In this document: positions 1 through 7,765 of the stretch, piece after piece
How the letters are laid out: each line of letters starts with the position of its first letter
Position numbering within the stretch: position 1 is the first letter of the stretch
Assembly (NCBI GenBank): GCA_903921325.1
Contig: CAIXPL010000006.1
Coordinates: 1-64,000, forward strand
DNA from: an uncultured Pseudomonadota bacterium
Lineage (GTDB): Bacteria > Pseudomonadota > Gammaproteobacteria > Burkholderiales > SG8-39
Length of the DNA: 64,000 nucleotides
Direction of reading: 5' to 3'
Notes under the pieces: generated by a model
Told to the model about the DNA's origin: nothing
Database searches by the model: none
Seen by the model: the letters and a program-made list of their open reading frames with translations, nothing else
Program-made: the position numbers and the translations under genes

Positions 1-55
1 CGGTAGCGATCAGCTTCCCTACTTCCTCCAGATCCAGGGCGCCATGTTCCAGCAC
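1..55 (-). CDS. Possible 5' end of a divergent gene running off the left edge
   Basis: On the minus strand a GTG at 53-55 opens a frame that stays open to the window edge, giving only 18 residues that begin MLEHGALDLEEVGK when GTG is read as Met. GAAGG at 62-66 sits six bases upstream as a plausible ribosome binding site. In that frame a stop lies just upstream, so the gene would begin here. It would be divergent from the HTH gene at 133, an arrangement common for regulators. The product cannot be identified from so short a piece, and the frame may be chance. Confidence 0.25.
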   Translation of the reverse strand, partial: MLEHGALDLEEVGKLIAT

Positions 56-132
56 GTTGAGCCTTCAGCGAGTAAGGATTATGATGTTGGCCAATCTTGC
101 CCAATTTTGACAGATTCGGAAACGGGCCGCCA

Positions 133-354
133 ATGGCAACCGCTGAACCAGAGATTCTTACGATTTCTGAAGTCGCGAAGTATCTAAAGGTCGCGCAGAG
201 GACGATTTACCGTCTCGCTGGGGCACGAAATATCCCAGCATTTAAGGTGGGTGGTGCGTGGCGCTTCTCGAAGGCTGAGATCGATCGATGGATCAAGCGT
301 CAAACTGACGTTGCAACCGGTTCGCGTAAGCGGTCCGGTGTAAGGGGGGGGTAA
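133..354 (+). CDS. Small excisionase-type helix-turn-helix DNA-binding protein
   Basis: This 73-residue protein is essentially one winged helix-turn-helix domain of the MerR/excisionase-like (HTH_17) type. Residues ISEVAKYLKVAQRTIYRL form the helices, and KVGGAWRFSKAEIDRWI is the typical wing ending. Members act as phage or island excisionases, or as small transcription regulators at the head of mobile and defence operons. I chose ATG 133. An in-frame TTG at 97 would add 12 residues unlike the family. A basic tail (GSRKRSGVRGG) follows the domain. The helicase gene begins about 80 bases downstream on the same strand, so it may regulate that operon or serve in island excision. The family call is firm; the role is inferred. 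Confidence 0.75.
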   Translation: MATAEPEILTISEVAKYLKVAQRTIYRLAGARNIPAFKVGGAWRFSKAEIDRWIKRQTDVATGSRKRSGVRGG

Positions 355-434
355 CGAACTAATTGCTGACGCATAGTTCGTCGCCGAATTTCATCGAACG
401 CGGCCAAGGCCCGTGGAAAGCTCGGAGGTTTAAC

Positions 435-1550
435 GTGCACTGGATGGTCTCGCTCGACGAACTCGATACTGTACAAGAAGAAATTCTGAAGGAAATCCTT
501 ATGGGACCCGGTCCCCATTGGGTAGAGGGTTATGCAGGAACCGGAAAGACCATTGTGCTTACCCATGCCGTAAAAAAACTCCGAGCAAAAAACAAGCAGG
601 CCTCAATTTGCTTTGTCACGTATACGCATGCGCTGAAAGACTTGGTCGCGTCAGGGCTAGAAAACGAAAACATAGACATTTTCACAGTCGATTCATTTGT
701 CAGCCAACCTGAGAAATATGACTGGGCTTTCATTGATGAAGTGCAGGACATTACCGAAGAGAAAATTGGGAAAATTCAGAAGCTTTCAAAACACACCATC
801 TGGGCAGGCGATCCGGCTCAGTCTCTTTATCACCAACGTGTCCAACAGAATGAACTGCCAAAGGTGCTTGGAACGAAGAGTAAGAAGCTGAAGCATATCT
901 ATAGGCTATCGGAAAAAACTTACGAAATCGCATCGACAATCTACCCTTGGGCACAAGTTATGCGAGGGGCGCTCGTTTCAGTCGTCGATGATGTGGACGT
1001 TCACCTGATTGCAGCTACCACCCAAGCTAAAGAGGTCGCCTGGGTCTGGAGCAAGGCCAAGATCGTCAGCACGGTCGGAAGACCATCAGCGGTTCTTTTC
1101 CCGACGCATGCAGGGATTTACGATTTTTCTTGCGCAGTCGCAAAATTCGAAGGCAAGCCTAACCCACCGCCGCGCGAGCAGAGAGGTCGAATTACTGACT
1201 ATTCTGCATTTAACGATCATTTCCAGAAGAACCGCATTCCACTTCGGTTCCTGGGTAGTGATAACGGAGATTTGCCAGAAAGCGATACCAAGAGCCTTTG
1301 CTATCTGATGACTTACAAGAGCGCAAAGGGTTTGGATTTCAATTCAGTGTTCCTTCCCGGTCTTAACAGCGACATCTCCTTTGAAGACGGAAAGCCCCTC
1401 AAACTTTCCTCCGATGAATGGCAGCGAAAGTATTTCTTTGTCGGACTGACGCGAAGCCGGCGTGACCTGTTTTTGTCATATCACGGGGTGCCGCACCCAT
1501 TCTTGAAAGAGATGCCCAAAGAGCATTTCGTCTTCGAGAAAATTGGCTAA
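435..1550 (+). CDS. Minimal superfamily-1 (UvrD/Rep-like) helicase or NTPase
   Basis: The 371-residue product has the SF1 helicase motif series. Walker A is GYAGTGKT (residues 32-39), a motif Ia-like TYTHAL follows, Walker B is FIDEVQD (about 99-105), motif III is WAGDPAQSLY (123-132), motif V is TYKSAKGLDF (293-302) and motif VI is VGLTRSRRDL (336-345). It is about half the length of UvrD or Rep, so the 1B and 2B insertion domains are probably missing. No nuclease domain is fused. Start: GTG 435 has GGAGG at 424-428 six bases upstream, much better than the TTG at 363. It overlaps or abuts the next gene, so the two are probably co-translated. The likely role is nucleic-acid translocation or sensing in the same system as the two genes downstream. 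Substrate is unknown. Confidence 0.8.
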   Translation: MHWMVSLDELDTVQEEILKEILMGPGPHWVEGYAGTGKTIVLTHAVKKLRAKNKQASICFVTYTHALKDLVASGLENENIDIFTVDSFVSQPEKYDWAFIDEVQDITEEKIGKIQKLSKHTIWAGDPAQSLYHQRVQQNELPKVLGTKSKKLKHIYRLSEKTYEIASTIYPWAQVMRGALVSVVDDVDVHLIAATTQAKEVAWVWSKAKIVSTVGRPSAVLFPTHAGIYDFSCAVAKFEGKPNPPPREQRGRITDYSAFNDHFQKNRIPLRFLGSDNGDLPESDTKSLCYLMTYKSAKGLDFNSVFLPGLNSDISFEDGKPLKLSSDEWQRKYFFVGLTRSRRDLFLSYHGVPHPFLKEMPKEHFVFEKIG

Positions 1551-1557
1551 TAGGAAT

Positions 1558-2790
1558 ATGGAATACGTAACGCTCACCAGGTGGGAATGGCAAATCCTCT
1601 GCGCTCAGGGAAGCATTCGTATGCTGGCTGCCCGCATATGTGAAATTCCAGAAGGCCAGTCCACTTCTGTCGATGCACAAAAGTTGTTTGCCCTGGCTCC
1701 GCAGTTTAATTTGGCCGATGCGCACGCTTTCGTTATTACTGAACTTCTACCAGAATGGCGAATGGCAGGCCCCTCGAGCGAAGTAGGGCTGAGTGACAGC
1801 CTGCAGTCTTTATGTCTTGAAGCCGTGAAGTGCTTTTTCCCGATAACGACCGCTGAGGTCGAGGGTCTTCAAGAAAAGGCCGTAGCTGGGGCAATTTTGC
1901 TTGATGCTCCGAAATTCGAGCGACTGTGGCGCGACTGGGTTAGTCATCAAACACAGGCCTTGACTCGGCGTTCTGCGGAGAAATTCGTAGGCGTTCTTGG
2001 CTTGGGCGAGTGGATGCCCGACGTTTCCAAGGCGCTCAACCGGCGCACTGCATCGGAAATAGGTACTTCTGTCCTTGAGGGTGACCTGATTGGGATGTTT
2101 CTCGATAGTGCGAAGAAGATTCTGAAACACGATGAAGCGAGATCAGAAGAGGGAACATGCGCTCATGCCATTTCTTGTGCCACCGTGTGGGCGAGTCTTT
2201 TTAGCGATCGTACGATTCCTGTAGATGGGTCTGATCTTCAGGCAAAATTGGTCACCAGATTAAAGCGCTATCGGGAGCGGCAATATGGGGATGCTGATTA
2301 TTTAACATCAGGTCTTCACCACGAGTTCGAAGCTCTCGCGCAAGAGGCGCCAGGGGCGTTCGATAAACTTTTAACACCGATTTCGGTCGGCATCTACCTT
2401 CGCTTCTCGGTAGCAATTCAATTCGGTCCTCCGCCACAACCACGCCACTTGGTGGCCGCCATCCTACGATTGCAAGACTTGGACGGTGGCCTTGCCGCCG
2501 CCATCTGTGCTTACCTGATAGGTTTGAAACTGAAACCTCAACTTGTTCATCAAATTGCTATGGGTGTTGATGGCGACAAGTTTCCAGTCGTTGACAGGGC
2601 TTTGGCTGAGGAAACCTTAGGGTTAGTTTCGATCGGCGCGCTTCGGAAGATTATTGCTGTGCCGACGGTCGATTTTGACGCTGACGGTAACGATGTTGCA
2701 ATGCCAGAGAATTCTTCCGAACTGCATGACCCTATTGAGGTCGGCTTAGCTGTCGAGACACCAGTTGCCGATCCAGGTGCGAAGGTGTGA
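1558..2790 (+). CDS. Uncharacterised island protein between helicase and NYN nuclease genes
   Basis: The product is about 410 residues and matches no family I recognise. It looks soluble and mostly helical, with no signal peptide, no transmembrane stretch and no clear catalytic motif. The last 45 residues or so are acidic and low in complexity, ending PVADPGAKV, and are probably disordered. The start is ATG 1558, with AGGA immediately before it. TTG 1543, which overlaps the helicase stop, is an alternative. The tight coupling to the helicase upstream, and a NYN nuclease gene 77 bases downstream on the same strand, suggest a subunit or adaptor of one complex. That is inference from position only. 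The coding region is real by length and continuity. Confidence 0.7.
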   Translation: MEYVTLTRWEWQILCAQGSIRMLAARICEIPEGQSTSVDAQKLFALAPQFNLADAHAFVITELLPEWRMAGPSSEVGLSDSLQSLCLEAVKCFFPITTAEVEGLQEKAVAGAILLDAPKFERLWRDWVSHQTQALTRRSAEKFVGVLGLGEWMPDVSKALNRRTASEIGTSVLEGDLIGMFLDSAKKILKHDEARSEEGTCAHAISCATVWASLFSDRTIPVDGSDLQAKLVTRLKRYRERQYGDADYLTSGLHHEFEALAQEAPGAFDKLLTPISVGIYLRFSVAIQFGPPPQPRHLVAAILRLQDLDGGLAAAICAYLIGLKLKPQLVHQIAMGVDGDKFPVVDRALAEETLGLVSIGALRKIIAVPTVDFDADGNDVAMPENSSELHDPIEVGLAVETPVADPGAKV

Positions 2791-2867
2791 GCACGTAGTG
2801 CGCGGTAATCGACAGATAGTACGAGGAATGATGCCGTCGACCGAAAATACGGATTGATTATTCACCC

Positions 2868-4649
2868 ATGGAAATCGATGACCAGCCGGTTCCAGACGCT
2901 ATCGTCGATGCGTTTTGCAGATTGGTGGACAAACTGGATCCCCAACTGATACTGGCGCAGGGAAACTCGCGAATCTTTCAGGGACATCGAGTAATCCCGA
3001 AAAACGTGCCTGTTGCCCAGAAGCACATCAAGTCTTCGCTGAAAACCAGCCGCCAATTCGACCCAGTAACACGAACTCTTCTGCAACTTCAGGGCGACGG
3101 GCTCCTTAAGGGTATCGTTGCTGTACTGTCGGAAGCTGCATTGGAGGGGAGTTTCTTAGACTTGGCGATATATTTTGGCGAGGCAGATTTTCTTGCGGCC
3201 TCGCTTCTGGATGATCGTGAGGTGGTTCGAAAGCTCGCGCACGACTTCATTGCCGATTGGGACGGGCTCGTCTCAGATGATGTCCGGCGTGAAAAAGCGG
3301 CGGCGGATATCGGATCCAGCTTCGCCCCTTTCCTATCAAAAATGAAGGGCCTACTTGAGAATGCGGCGCTGCCTGCGCTTCGTGCGGACGGGGAAGAACC
3401 CGGCCGAGCTGAGAAGGTCAAACTTGAGAGGGCACTTGAGACCTCCAAGGCGGATCTGGCGCGTCTGAACCAACGCTACGCCCGCGATCAGAAGGAACTT
3501 CAGGACAAGGTCGAACAAAAGCAACAGGAGATAAATCGACACCGAGCCGATTTGATCACTGCCCAAAATGAAACCAAGTCTCGAGATGCGATAGTTGCCG
3601 ACATCCAGAAAAGACTCATGGCCCTCCAAGCTACTTTGCAGGATCGCATCGATGAGGGTGTCAGCAAGACCCTGGCCGATAGGCTTCGGCACTGGCTTGA
3701 ACCTGTCCGTAATGTGGAAGACGCGCTAGTACAGGCGCAGCGGACCGATCTCCTAGTGAGAGCAACCGCAATACTGGAAAAACAGCGCTCACTCGATCGT
3801 TACTATGGAAACCGCGTAGAGCTGACCAAAATGATAGAGCAGCGGCGGCAGGTACTTGCTGACGTGCGACGCGCGCAAACCGAGGCGTTAAATCTGACCC
3901 CGGAATTGCCTTCAATCGCTACCGAGCTTGAGCGCGAGATCTGCGACCTTGTCGGTCGCCTCGGGCAGCCCGACGAACTGGTAACCCCGACTGCTACAGG
4001 GTTGCTAGCACGAATTAATGAAGCACAGTCGCTCGATGATTTATCTGACGTGCGTCAATTTATTCATCAGGCTGCTTCGTACGAACTGTTAAAGCCGGAG
4101 GAACTCAGCCGGCTTTATCACGCAACGGATGATAAAGCGGGTCTTCTTTACGACAAGCTTGAGATTTTTGGCAAAGACGAGTCTGCGCATCCGCAGAAGC
4201 GATTCTTTCTCCGCCATGCCATTGCACATGGGGAACCCTTTACATTATTCATCGATGGCCACAATGTTCTCTACACACTCAAGAACATCTTTGGCCGACA
4301 TTTTGTGGATAACCATCCTGGGTCAAAGGCGCGAATCGAATTCGCTAACTGCCTGACCCGCATTTTTAATAAGCCGGGATCGGAGGTGGCACTTTACTTT
4401 GACGGTAGCGACCCCAGGGTACAGTCTCTTTCGGAACAGGTGCGCGTCATTTATTCCGGTGGGACGGGGGAACATCGTGCCGACGAGGCGATCCTTAAAC
4501 ATCTATCACATTCGATCCAATCGAGTCAGTCGACCTCTTTTTGCCTGGTGACCAAAGACGCCGACCTCGCTCGTCAAGCGAGCGCGATGGGGGCAACGAT
4601 TATTCATCCGGAGGAGTTCGCTGCATCACTCGATATCGCCAACGCTTGA
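2868..4649 (+). CDS. Coiled-coil protein with C-terminal NYN (PIN-like) ribonuclease domain
   Basis: This 593-residue protein has three parts. Residues 1-175 are a helical domain of unknown family. Residues about 180-260 are a charged coiled coil, followed by more helical sequence to about 450. Residues about 457-585 are a NYN domain of the PIN-like nuclease superfamily. The expected acidic residues are visible: FIDGHNV (D463), YFDG (D512), HRADEAI (D539) and VTKDADLA (D564, D566). Such domains usually cleave RNA with bound metal. Start ATG 2868 lacks a strong ribosome binding site. It is the last gene of the island operon before the ssrA terminator. The long coil suggests oligomerisation or attachment to the proteins encoded upstream. 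I infer that it is the effector nuclease of the system. Confidence 0.75.
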   Translation: MEIDDQPVPDAIVDAFCRLVDKLDPQLILAQGNSRIFQGHRVIPKNVPVAQKHIKSSLKTSRQFDPVTRTLLQLQGDGLLKGIVAVLSEAALEGSFLDLAIYFGEADFLAASLLDDREVVRKLAHDFIADWDGLVSDDVRREKAAADIGSSFAPFLSKMKGLLENAALPALRADGEEPGRAEKVKLERALETSKADLARLNQRYARDQKELQDKVEQKQQEINRHRADLITAQNETKSRDAIVADIQKRLMALQATLQDRIDEGVSKTLADRLRHWLEPVRNVEDALVQAQRTDLLVRATAILEKQRSLDRYYGNRVELTKMIEQRRQVLADVRRAQTEALNLTPELPSIATELEREICDLVGRLGQPDELVTPTATGLLARINEAQSLDDLSDVRQFIHQAASYELLKPEELSRLYHATDDKAGLLYDKLEIFGKDESAHPQKRFFLRHAIAHGEPFTLFIDGHNVLYTLKNIFGRHFVDNHPGSKARIEFANCLTRIFNKPGSEVALYFDGSDPRVQSLSEQVRVIYSGGTGEHRADEAILKHLSHSIQSSQSTSFCLVTKDADLARQASAMGATIIHPEEFAASLDIANA

Positions 4650-4930
4650 GATCGGCGTCAGATATAGGCGGCCACTCCTGGAACTTGAAAAATGGCTGGA
4701 GTGCTGCCGGGTGCCAATGCTGCGACGAAACCATTCGATTAGTCCGCGCGTAACTCATTGATTGGTATTGGGGTGGGCTGCGGCGCTTGCGGACTTCGAG
4801 CCCGGTGACCGGGGCAAGGCGGAGAGAATAACGGCTCGGAGAGAGCGGAACGGCCCCGGAACCGCGGTCGAGACGTAATTTCGAAGTCCGCAGGGACACG
4901 CGCTGACGCCCGTGAACACGCGGCGATAGG
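4650..4930. other. Gene-free island/ssrA junction with a long-range inverted repeat
   Basis: No convincing gene lies between the NYN gene and the ssrA terminator. The stretch contains an 11-base perfect inverted repeat, GCGGACTTCGA at 4789-4799 and TCGAAGTCCGC at 4881-4891. It encloses about 80 bases rich in G and C, including a near palindrome CCCGGTGACCGGG. This could fold as one branched structure, for example a small RNA, a recombination site or a remnant of an earlier insertion. I see no promoter or terminator that would settle which. Confidence 0.4.
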
Positions 4931-4931
4931 C

Positions 4932-4966
4932 AAAAAAATACCAACCGGAGAATTGGTTGGTATTTT
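4932..4966 (-). terminator. Rho-independent terminator of ssrA
   Basis: A 12-base perfect stem pairs AAAATACCAACC (4935-4946) with GGTTGGTATTTT (4955-4966) around an 8-base loop. On the minus strand the stem is followed by a T run (complement of the A run at 4932-4938). It lies just beyond the 3' end of ssrA and would terminate it. Confidence 0.85.
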
Positions 4967-4970
4967 CAAT

Positions 4971-5338
4971 TGGTGGAGGCGGCGGGAATCGAACCCGCGT
5001 CCGCAAGCAATCAGCAGCCAGATCTACATACTTAGTCGGTCAATTCTGGTTTAACCAAGTACTCAGCCGATCGACAGGCCTGTACCCGAGCGAGCCACCT
5101 TGGTTTTAGCGTCGGCCAAAGTGGCCCTGGCCGGCGCGATCCCATGTAGAGGACTCCACTGGTGTCTTGCGACACCCCGGCCCATGAGCGAACCGGTGTG
5201 GAGCTCGCTAGCCCTTAGGCTGCGAGAGCAAAACGCTCGTCGTTGGCGTTTGTAAAGTTGCAGCGATATTTACGAGGACACTGCGCCTCGGTATGCACTA
5301 AACCACCTCAACACCTACGTCGAAGCCATGTCGCCCCC
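4971..5338 (-). ncRNA. ssrA: Transfer-messenger RNA (tmRNA), tag ANDERFALAA
   Basis: tmRNA rescues ribosomes stalled on broken mRNA by acting first as alanyl-tRNA and then as a short message for a degradation tag. On the minus strand the 5' end GGGGGCG at 5338 pairs over seven bases with CGCCTCC near the 3' end, which carries an encoded CCA (4971-4973). A T-arm-like GGTTCGATTCC is also present. The tag frame is complement 5215-5247: GCC AAC GAC GAG CGT TTT GCT CTC GCA GCC TAA, giving ANDERFALAA, the usual betaproteobacterial tag. It is the one-piece form. The 3' end faces the accessory island on its left. Islands commonly integrate at ssrA 3' ends, and the gene here is intact. Confidence 0.97.
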
Positions 5339-5367
5339 GATGTTGGTCATGAAGCACCGACCGCTTG

Positions 5368-5396
5368 ATAATGCGGCCACACCGCCGAAACTTCAA
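5368..5396 (-). promoter_or_regulatory. Putative ssrA promoter
   Basis: On the minus strand TTGAAG (5391-5396) and CATTAT (5368-5373) are separated by 17 bases. This is a fair sigma-70 match about 30 bases upstream of the mature tmRNA 5' end, allowing a short leader to be removed by RNase P. It overlaps the 3' end of gph. Confidence 0.5.
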
Positions 5397-6064
5397 GGCC
5401 TTTCGGTGATCAATGCCCCAATCTGGAGCGGATGCGCAACACTGACATCGCCGCCCCAGTCCTCAGGTGGTGTGCCGGTGCCCAAATACCCATACAGCGC
5501 CACCACTGAGCGCATACCCGCAGCTTGCGCCGCCTGTACATCGCGCAGATCATCGCCCACATATACGCAGTCACTGGCTGGCCACGCCAACAGGCGCGCG
5601 CCTTCGAGCAACGGGGCAGGGTGGGGCTTGGCATGCGCCGTGGTGTCGCCGCTCACAACCGCTTGCGAACGCGCAGCGAGGCCGAGCGCCGCGACCAGAG
5701 GGGCAGTGAAGCGCATCGCCTTGTTGGTCACGATGCCCCAGGGAATACCCGCTGCATCGAGCTGGTCGAGCAACTCGGTCACACCGTCAAAAAGCTGTGA
5801 ATCCTGCGCCAGCCGCTCCTGGTACAAATCCAGAAAGCGATCTTTCAGAGCCGGATAGTCGGGGTGCTCGCCAGCATAACCAAACCCGGCCGCGATCATT
5901 CCACGCGCGCCACTGGAAGTATGTGGTCGCGCCTGATCCAGTGAAATCGGCGCTCGGCCATGTTCTGCAAGCAGTGCGTTCAACGCACCACACAGATCCG
6001 GCGCACTGTCGACCAGCGTGCCATCCAGATCGAACAGAACGGCGGTGCGTCCCGGAATAATCAC
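5393..6064 (-). CDS. gph: Phosphoglycolate phosphatase (HAD family)
   Basis: Gph hydrolyses 2-phosphoglycolate, a by-product of DNA repair and of other metabolism, to glycolate. The 223-residue protein has the haloacid dehalogenase motifs: the nucleophile motif FDLDGT at residues 11-16, VTNK for motif II, a lysine in HAKPHP for motif III, and VGDDLRD for the metal site. Length matches the family. Its start codon overlaps the ubiG stop (ATGA), so the two are translationally coupled, as in many betaproteobacteria. Other small HAD phosphatases have similar sequences, but the ubiG linkage supports gph. Confidence 0.9.
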   Translation of the reverse strand: MIIPGRTAVLFDLDGTLVDSAPDLCGALNALLAEHGRAPISLDQARPHTSSGARGMIAAGFGYAGEHPDYPALKDRFLDLYQERLAQDSQLFDGVTELLDQLDAAGIPWGIVTNKAMRFTAPLVAALGLAARSQAVVSGDTTAHAKPHPAPLLEGARLLAWPASDCVYVGDDLRDVQAAQAAGMRSVVALYGYLGTGTPPEDWGGDVSVAHPLQIGALITERP

Positions 6065-6756
6065 GCTTTCACCGCATGCAAAAGGTAGTTGACATCGGTT
6101 GTGCCGCCCAGCCGGTAGCGCTCAGTGAACGGGTTGTATTGCATGCCCATCAAATGCTGCACTTCGAGCCCGGCGGCGCGGCATAACTCGCTCAATTCGG
6201 CTGGCGTGATGAAGCGCTCATAGTCATGCGTGCCGCGGGGCAGCAGCTTCAACACATATTCCGCGCCCAGGATGGCGTATAGATAGGCCTTGGGCGTGCG
6301 GCTGATGGTAGAAAAAAACACGTGCGCCCCGCTCGCTGCGAGCGTTGCACAGGCACGTACAACACTGCCCGGATCGGGCACGTGCTCGAGCATCTCCATA
6401 CACGTGACCCGCTCGTAGCATCCGGGCTCGCGCTCGGCCAGTGCCTCGGCAGCAATCGATTCATAGTCGAGCCCCGCGACGCCGCTTTCCTGACGATGCA
6501 GTTCAGCCACCATCAGCGCCTTGTCAGCCAGATCGATACCCTTCACCTGCGCGCCACGCGCCGCCATCGATTCGGCCAGAATGCCGCCACCGCAGCCCAC
6601 ATCGAGCACCCGGGTGCCTGCGAGTGGTGCAAGCCCGTCGATCCAGTCCAATCGCAATGGGTTGATTTCGTGCAGCGGCTTGAACTCGCTGGTGCGATCC
6701 CACCAGCGATGCGCCAGATCGCTGAATTTGGCCAACTCCTGCGGATCGACATTCAC
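6061..6756 (-). CDS. ubiG: Ubiquinone biosynthesis O-methyltransferase UbiG
   Basis: UbiG performs both O-methylations of ubiquinone synthesis using S-adenosylmethionine. The 231-residue protein has the SAM-binding motif VLDVGCGGG and a post-motif region [10 protein letters not shown] typical of UbiG. The N-terminal [10 protein letters not shown] is also diagnostic of the family, as is the [13 protein letters not shown] segment near the C-terminus. It lies between the OmpA-like gene and gph on the minus strand and overlaps gph by four bases. Membrane-associated cytoplasmic enzyme. Confidence 0.95.
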   Translation of the reverse strand: MNVDPQELAKFSDLAHRWWDRTSEFKPLHEINPLRLDWIDGLAPLAGTRVLDVGCGGGILAESMAARGAQVKGIDLADKALMVAELHRQESGVAGLDYESIAAEALAEREPGCYERVTCMEMLEHVPDPGSVVRACATLAASGAHVFFSTISRTPKAYLYAILGAEYVLKLLPRGTHDYERFITPAELSELCRAAGLEVQHLMGMQYNPFTERYRLGGTTDVNYLLHAVKA

Positions 6757-6862
6757 GCGTTGCTTATCCTCTTGGTACTGCAGAGTTCACGGTGCAGCAG
6801 TGTACTCGTGCATTTTCCTGCACATCGCCGCATCTGGATGGTCGAAAGGGTATCCACAAAGC

Positions 6863-6888
6863 AAGAGCCCCGCCGAAGCGGGGCTCTT
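6863..6888 (-). terminator. Hairpin terminator after the OmpA-like gene
   Basis: An 11-base perfect stem AAGAGCCCCGC / GCGGGGCTCTT encloses a four-base loop (CGAA on plus). It lies 24 bases past the ompA-like stop. The T tract on the minus strand is short and interrupted, so efficiency is uncertain. Confidence 0.65.
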
Positions 6889-6911
6889 TGCGGGCCGATC
6901 GATGCGATCAG

Positions 6912-7598
6912 TTACATCGCTTTCTTCGTGCCTACGACTTCCAGTTCCACGCGGCGGTTCTTGGCGCGACCGGCGTCGGTCTTGTTATCCGCCACAGGCT
7001 GCTTCTTGCCCTTGCCTTCGGTGTAGATGCGATTCGGCTCGATGCCCTTCTTCACGAGATAGGCCTTGACCGACTCGGCACGACGCACCGACAGACGCTG
7101 GTTGTAGGCATCGCTGCCGATGGCATCGGTATGACCGATCGCAATGATCACTTCCAGGCTCACAGCCTTCAGCTTGCCAACCAGCTCATCGAGCTTGGCC
7201 TGACCAGCTGGCTTGACATCGGACTTGTCGAAGTCAAACAGCACGTCGGCGGACAGAGTGATCTTCTCGGTCACCGGGGCTGCTTTGGGGGCAGGCGCGG
7301 GAGCCGGTGCCGGTGCCGGTGCGGGCGCAGCAGCAACAGGCGCAGGTGCGGGCGCAGGCGCCGGGGCGGCAGCCATCGCAGGCTTCTTCACCAGATCTGG
7401 ATCGCACTCAGCTTCGGCAGCGGCAGGCGACCAGAACTGCGAGCGCCAGCACTGACCAAAACCACTCTTGACCACCGCATCGCGCGCATCGGACGCGTAG
7501 CCGCGGGTCGAGGCCACATTACCGCCGGTGGCGCAGGCGCTCAGCGCGAATACAGAAGCAATGAGCAGCGCTTTTTGTTTTCCAGACGTCTTAATCAT
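6912..7598 (-). CDS. ompA: OmpA-family peptidoglycan-binding lipoprotein
   Basis: The 228-residue protein starts with a lipoprotein signal whose lipobox is LSAC (Cys about residue 22). A linker of repeated Ala-Pro pairs follows (about residues 75-105). The C-terminal OmpA domain (about 112-225) contains LFDFDKSDVKP, IGHTDAIGSDAYNQRLS and AGRAKNRRVEL, the hallmarks of binding to diaminopimelate in peptidoglycan. It probably anchors the outer membrane to the cell wall. No eight-strand barrel is present, so it is the short lipoprotein type rather than classical OmpA. In Burkholderiales an OmpA-like gene beside ubiG and gyrA is the normal arrangement. Confidence 0.9.
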   Translation of the reverse strand: MIKTSGKQKALLIASVFALSACATGGNVASTRGYASDARDAVVKSGFGQCWRSQFWSPAAAEAECDPDLVKKPAMAAAPAPAPAPAPVAAAPAPAPAPAPAPAPKAAPVTEKITLSADVLFDFDKSDVKPAGQAKLDELVGKLKAVSLEVIIAIGHTDAIGSDAYNQRLSVRRAESVKAYLVKKGIEPNRIYTEGKGKKQPVADNKTDAGRAKNRRVELEVVGTKKAM

Positions 7599-7765
7599 AC
7601 CGTTTCCTCTCCTAGTAACGCAGTCTTTGCGTGGCCGACCGTGAGCCCGTGGGCTTATAAAATGAGCTCGGTCACTTCACAGGGTAGACGCGTAAACCTG
7701 ATTCTGCCTGCCCTAGCACAGATGGCTCCTGTCTCCCACCGATCAATTCGACCAAACCGGGACTA

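Noticed and set aside
97-132. TTG 97 as start of the HTH protein
   Set aside because: The extra 12 residues do not belong to the HTH family and ATG 133 begins the conserved domain.
363-434. TTG 363 as start of the SF1 helicase
   Set aside because: GTG 435 has a well-placed GGAGG, while the upstream extension has no ribosome binding site or family similarity.
4739-5006. Small minus-strand open frames across the ssrA 3' end
   Set aside because: They run through the tmRNA acceptor arm and its terminator; the RNA gene explains the sequence.
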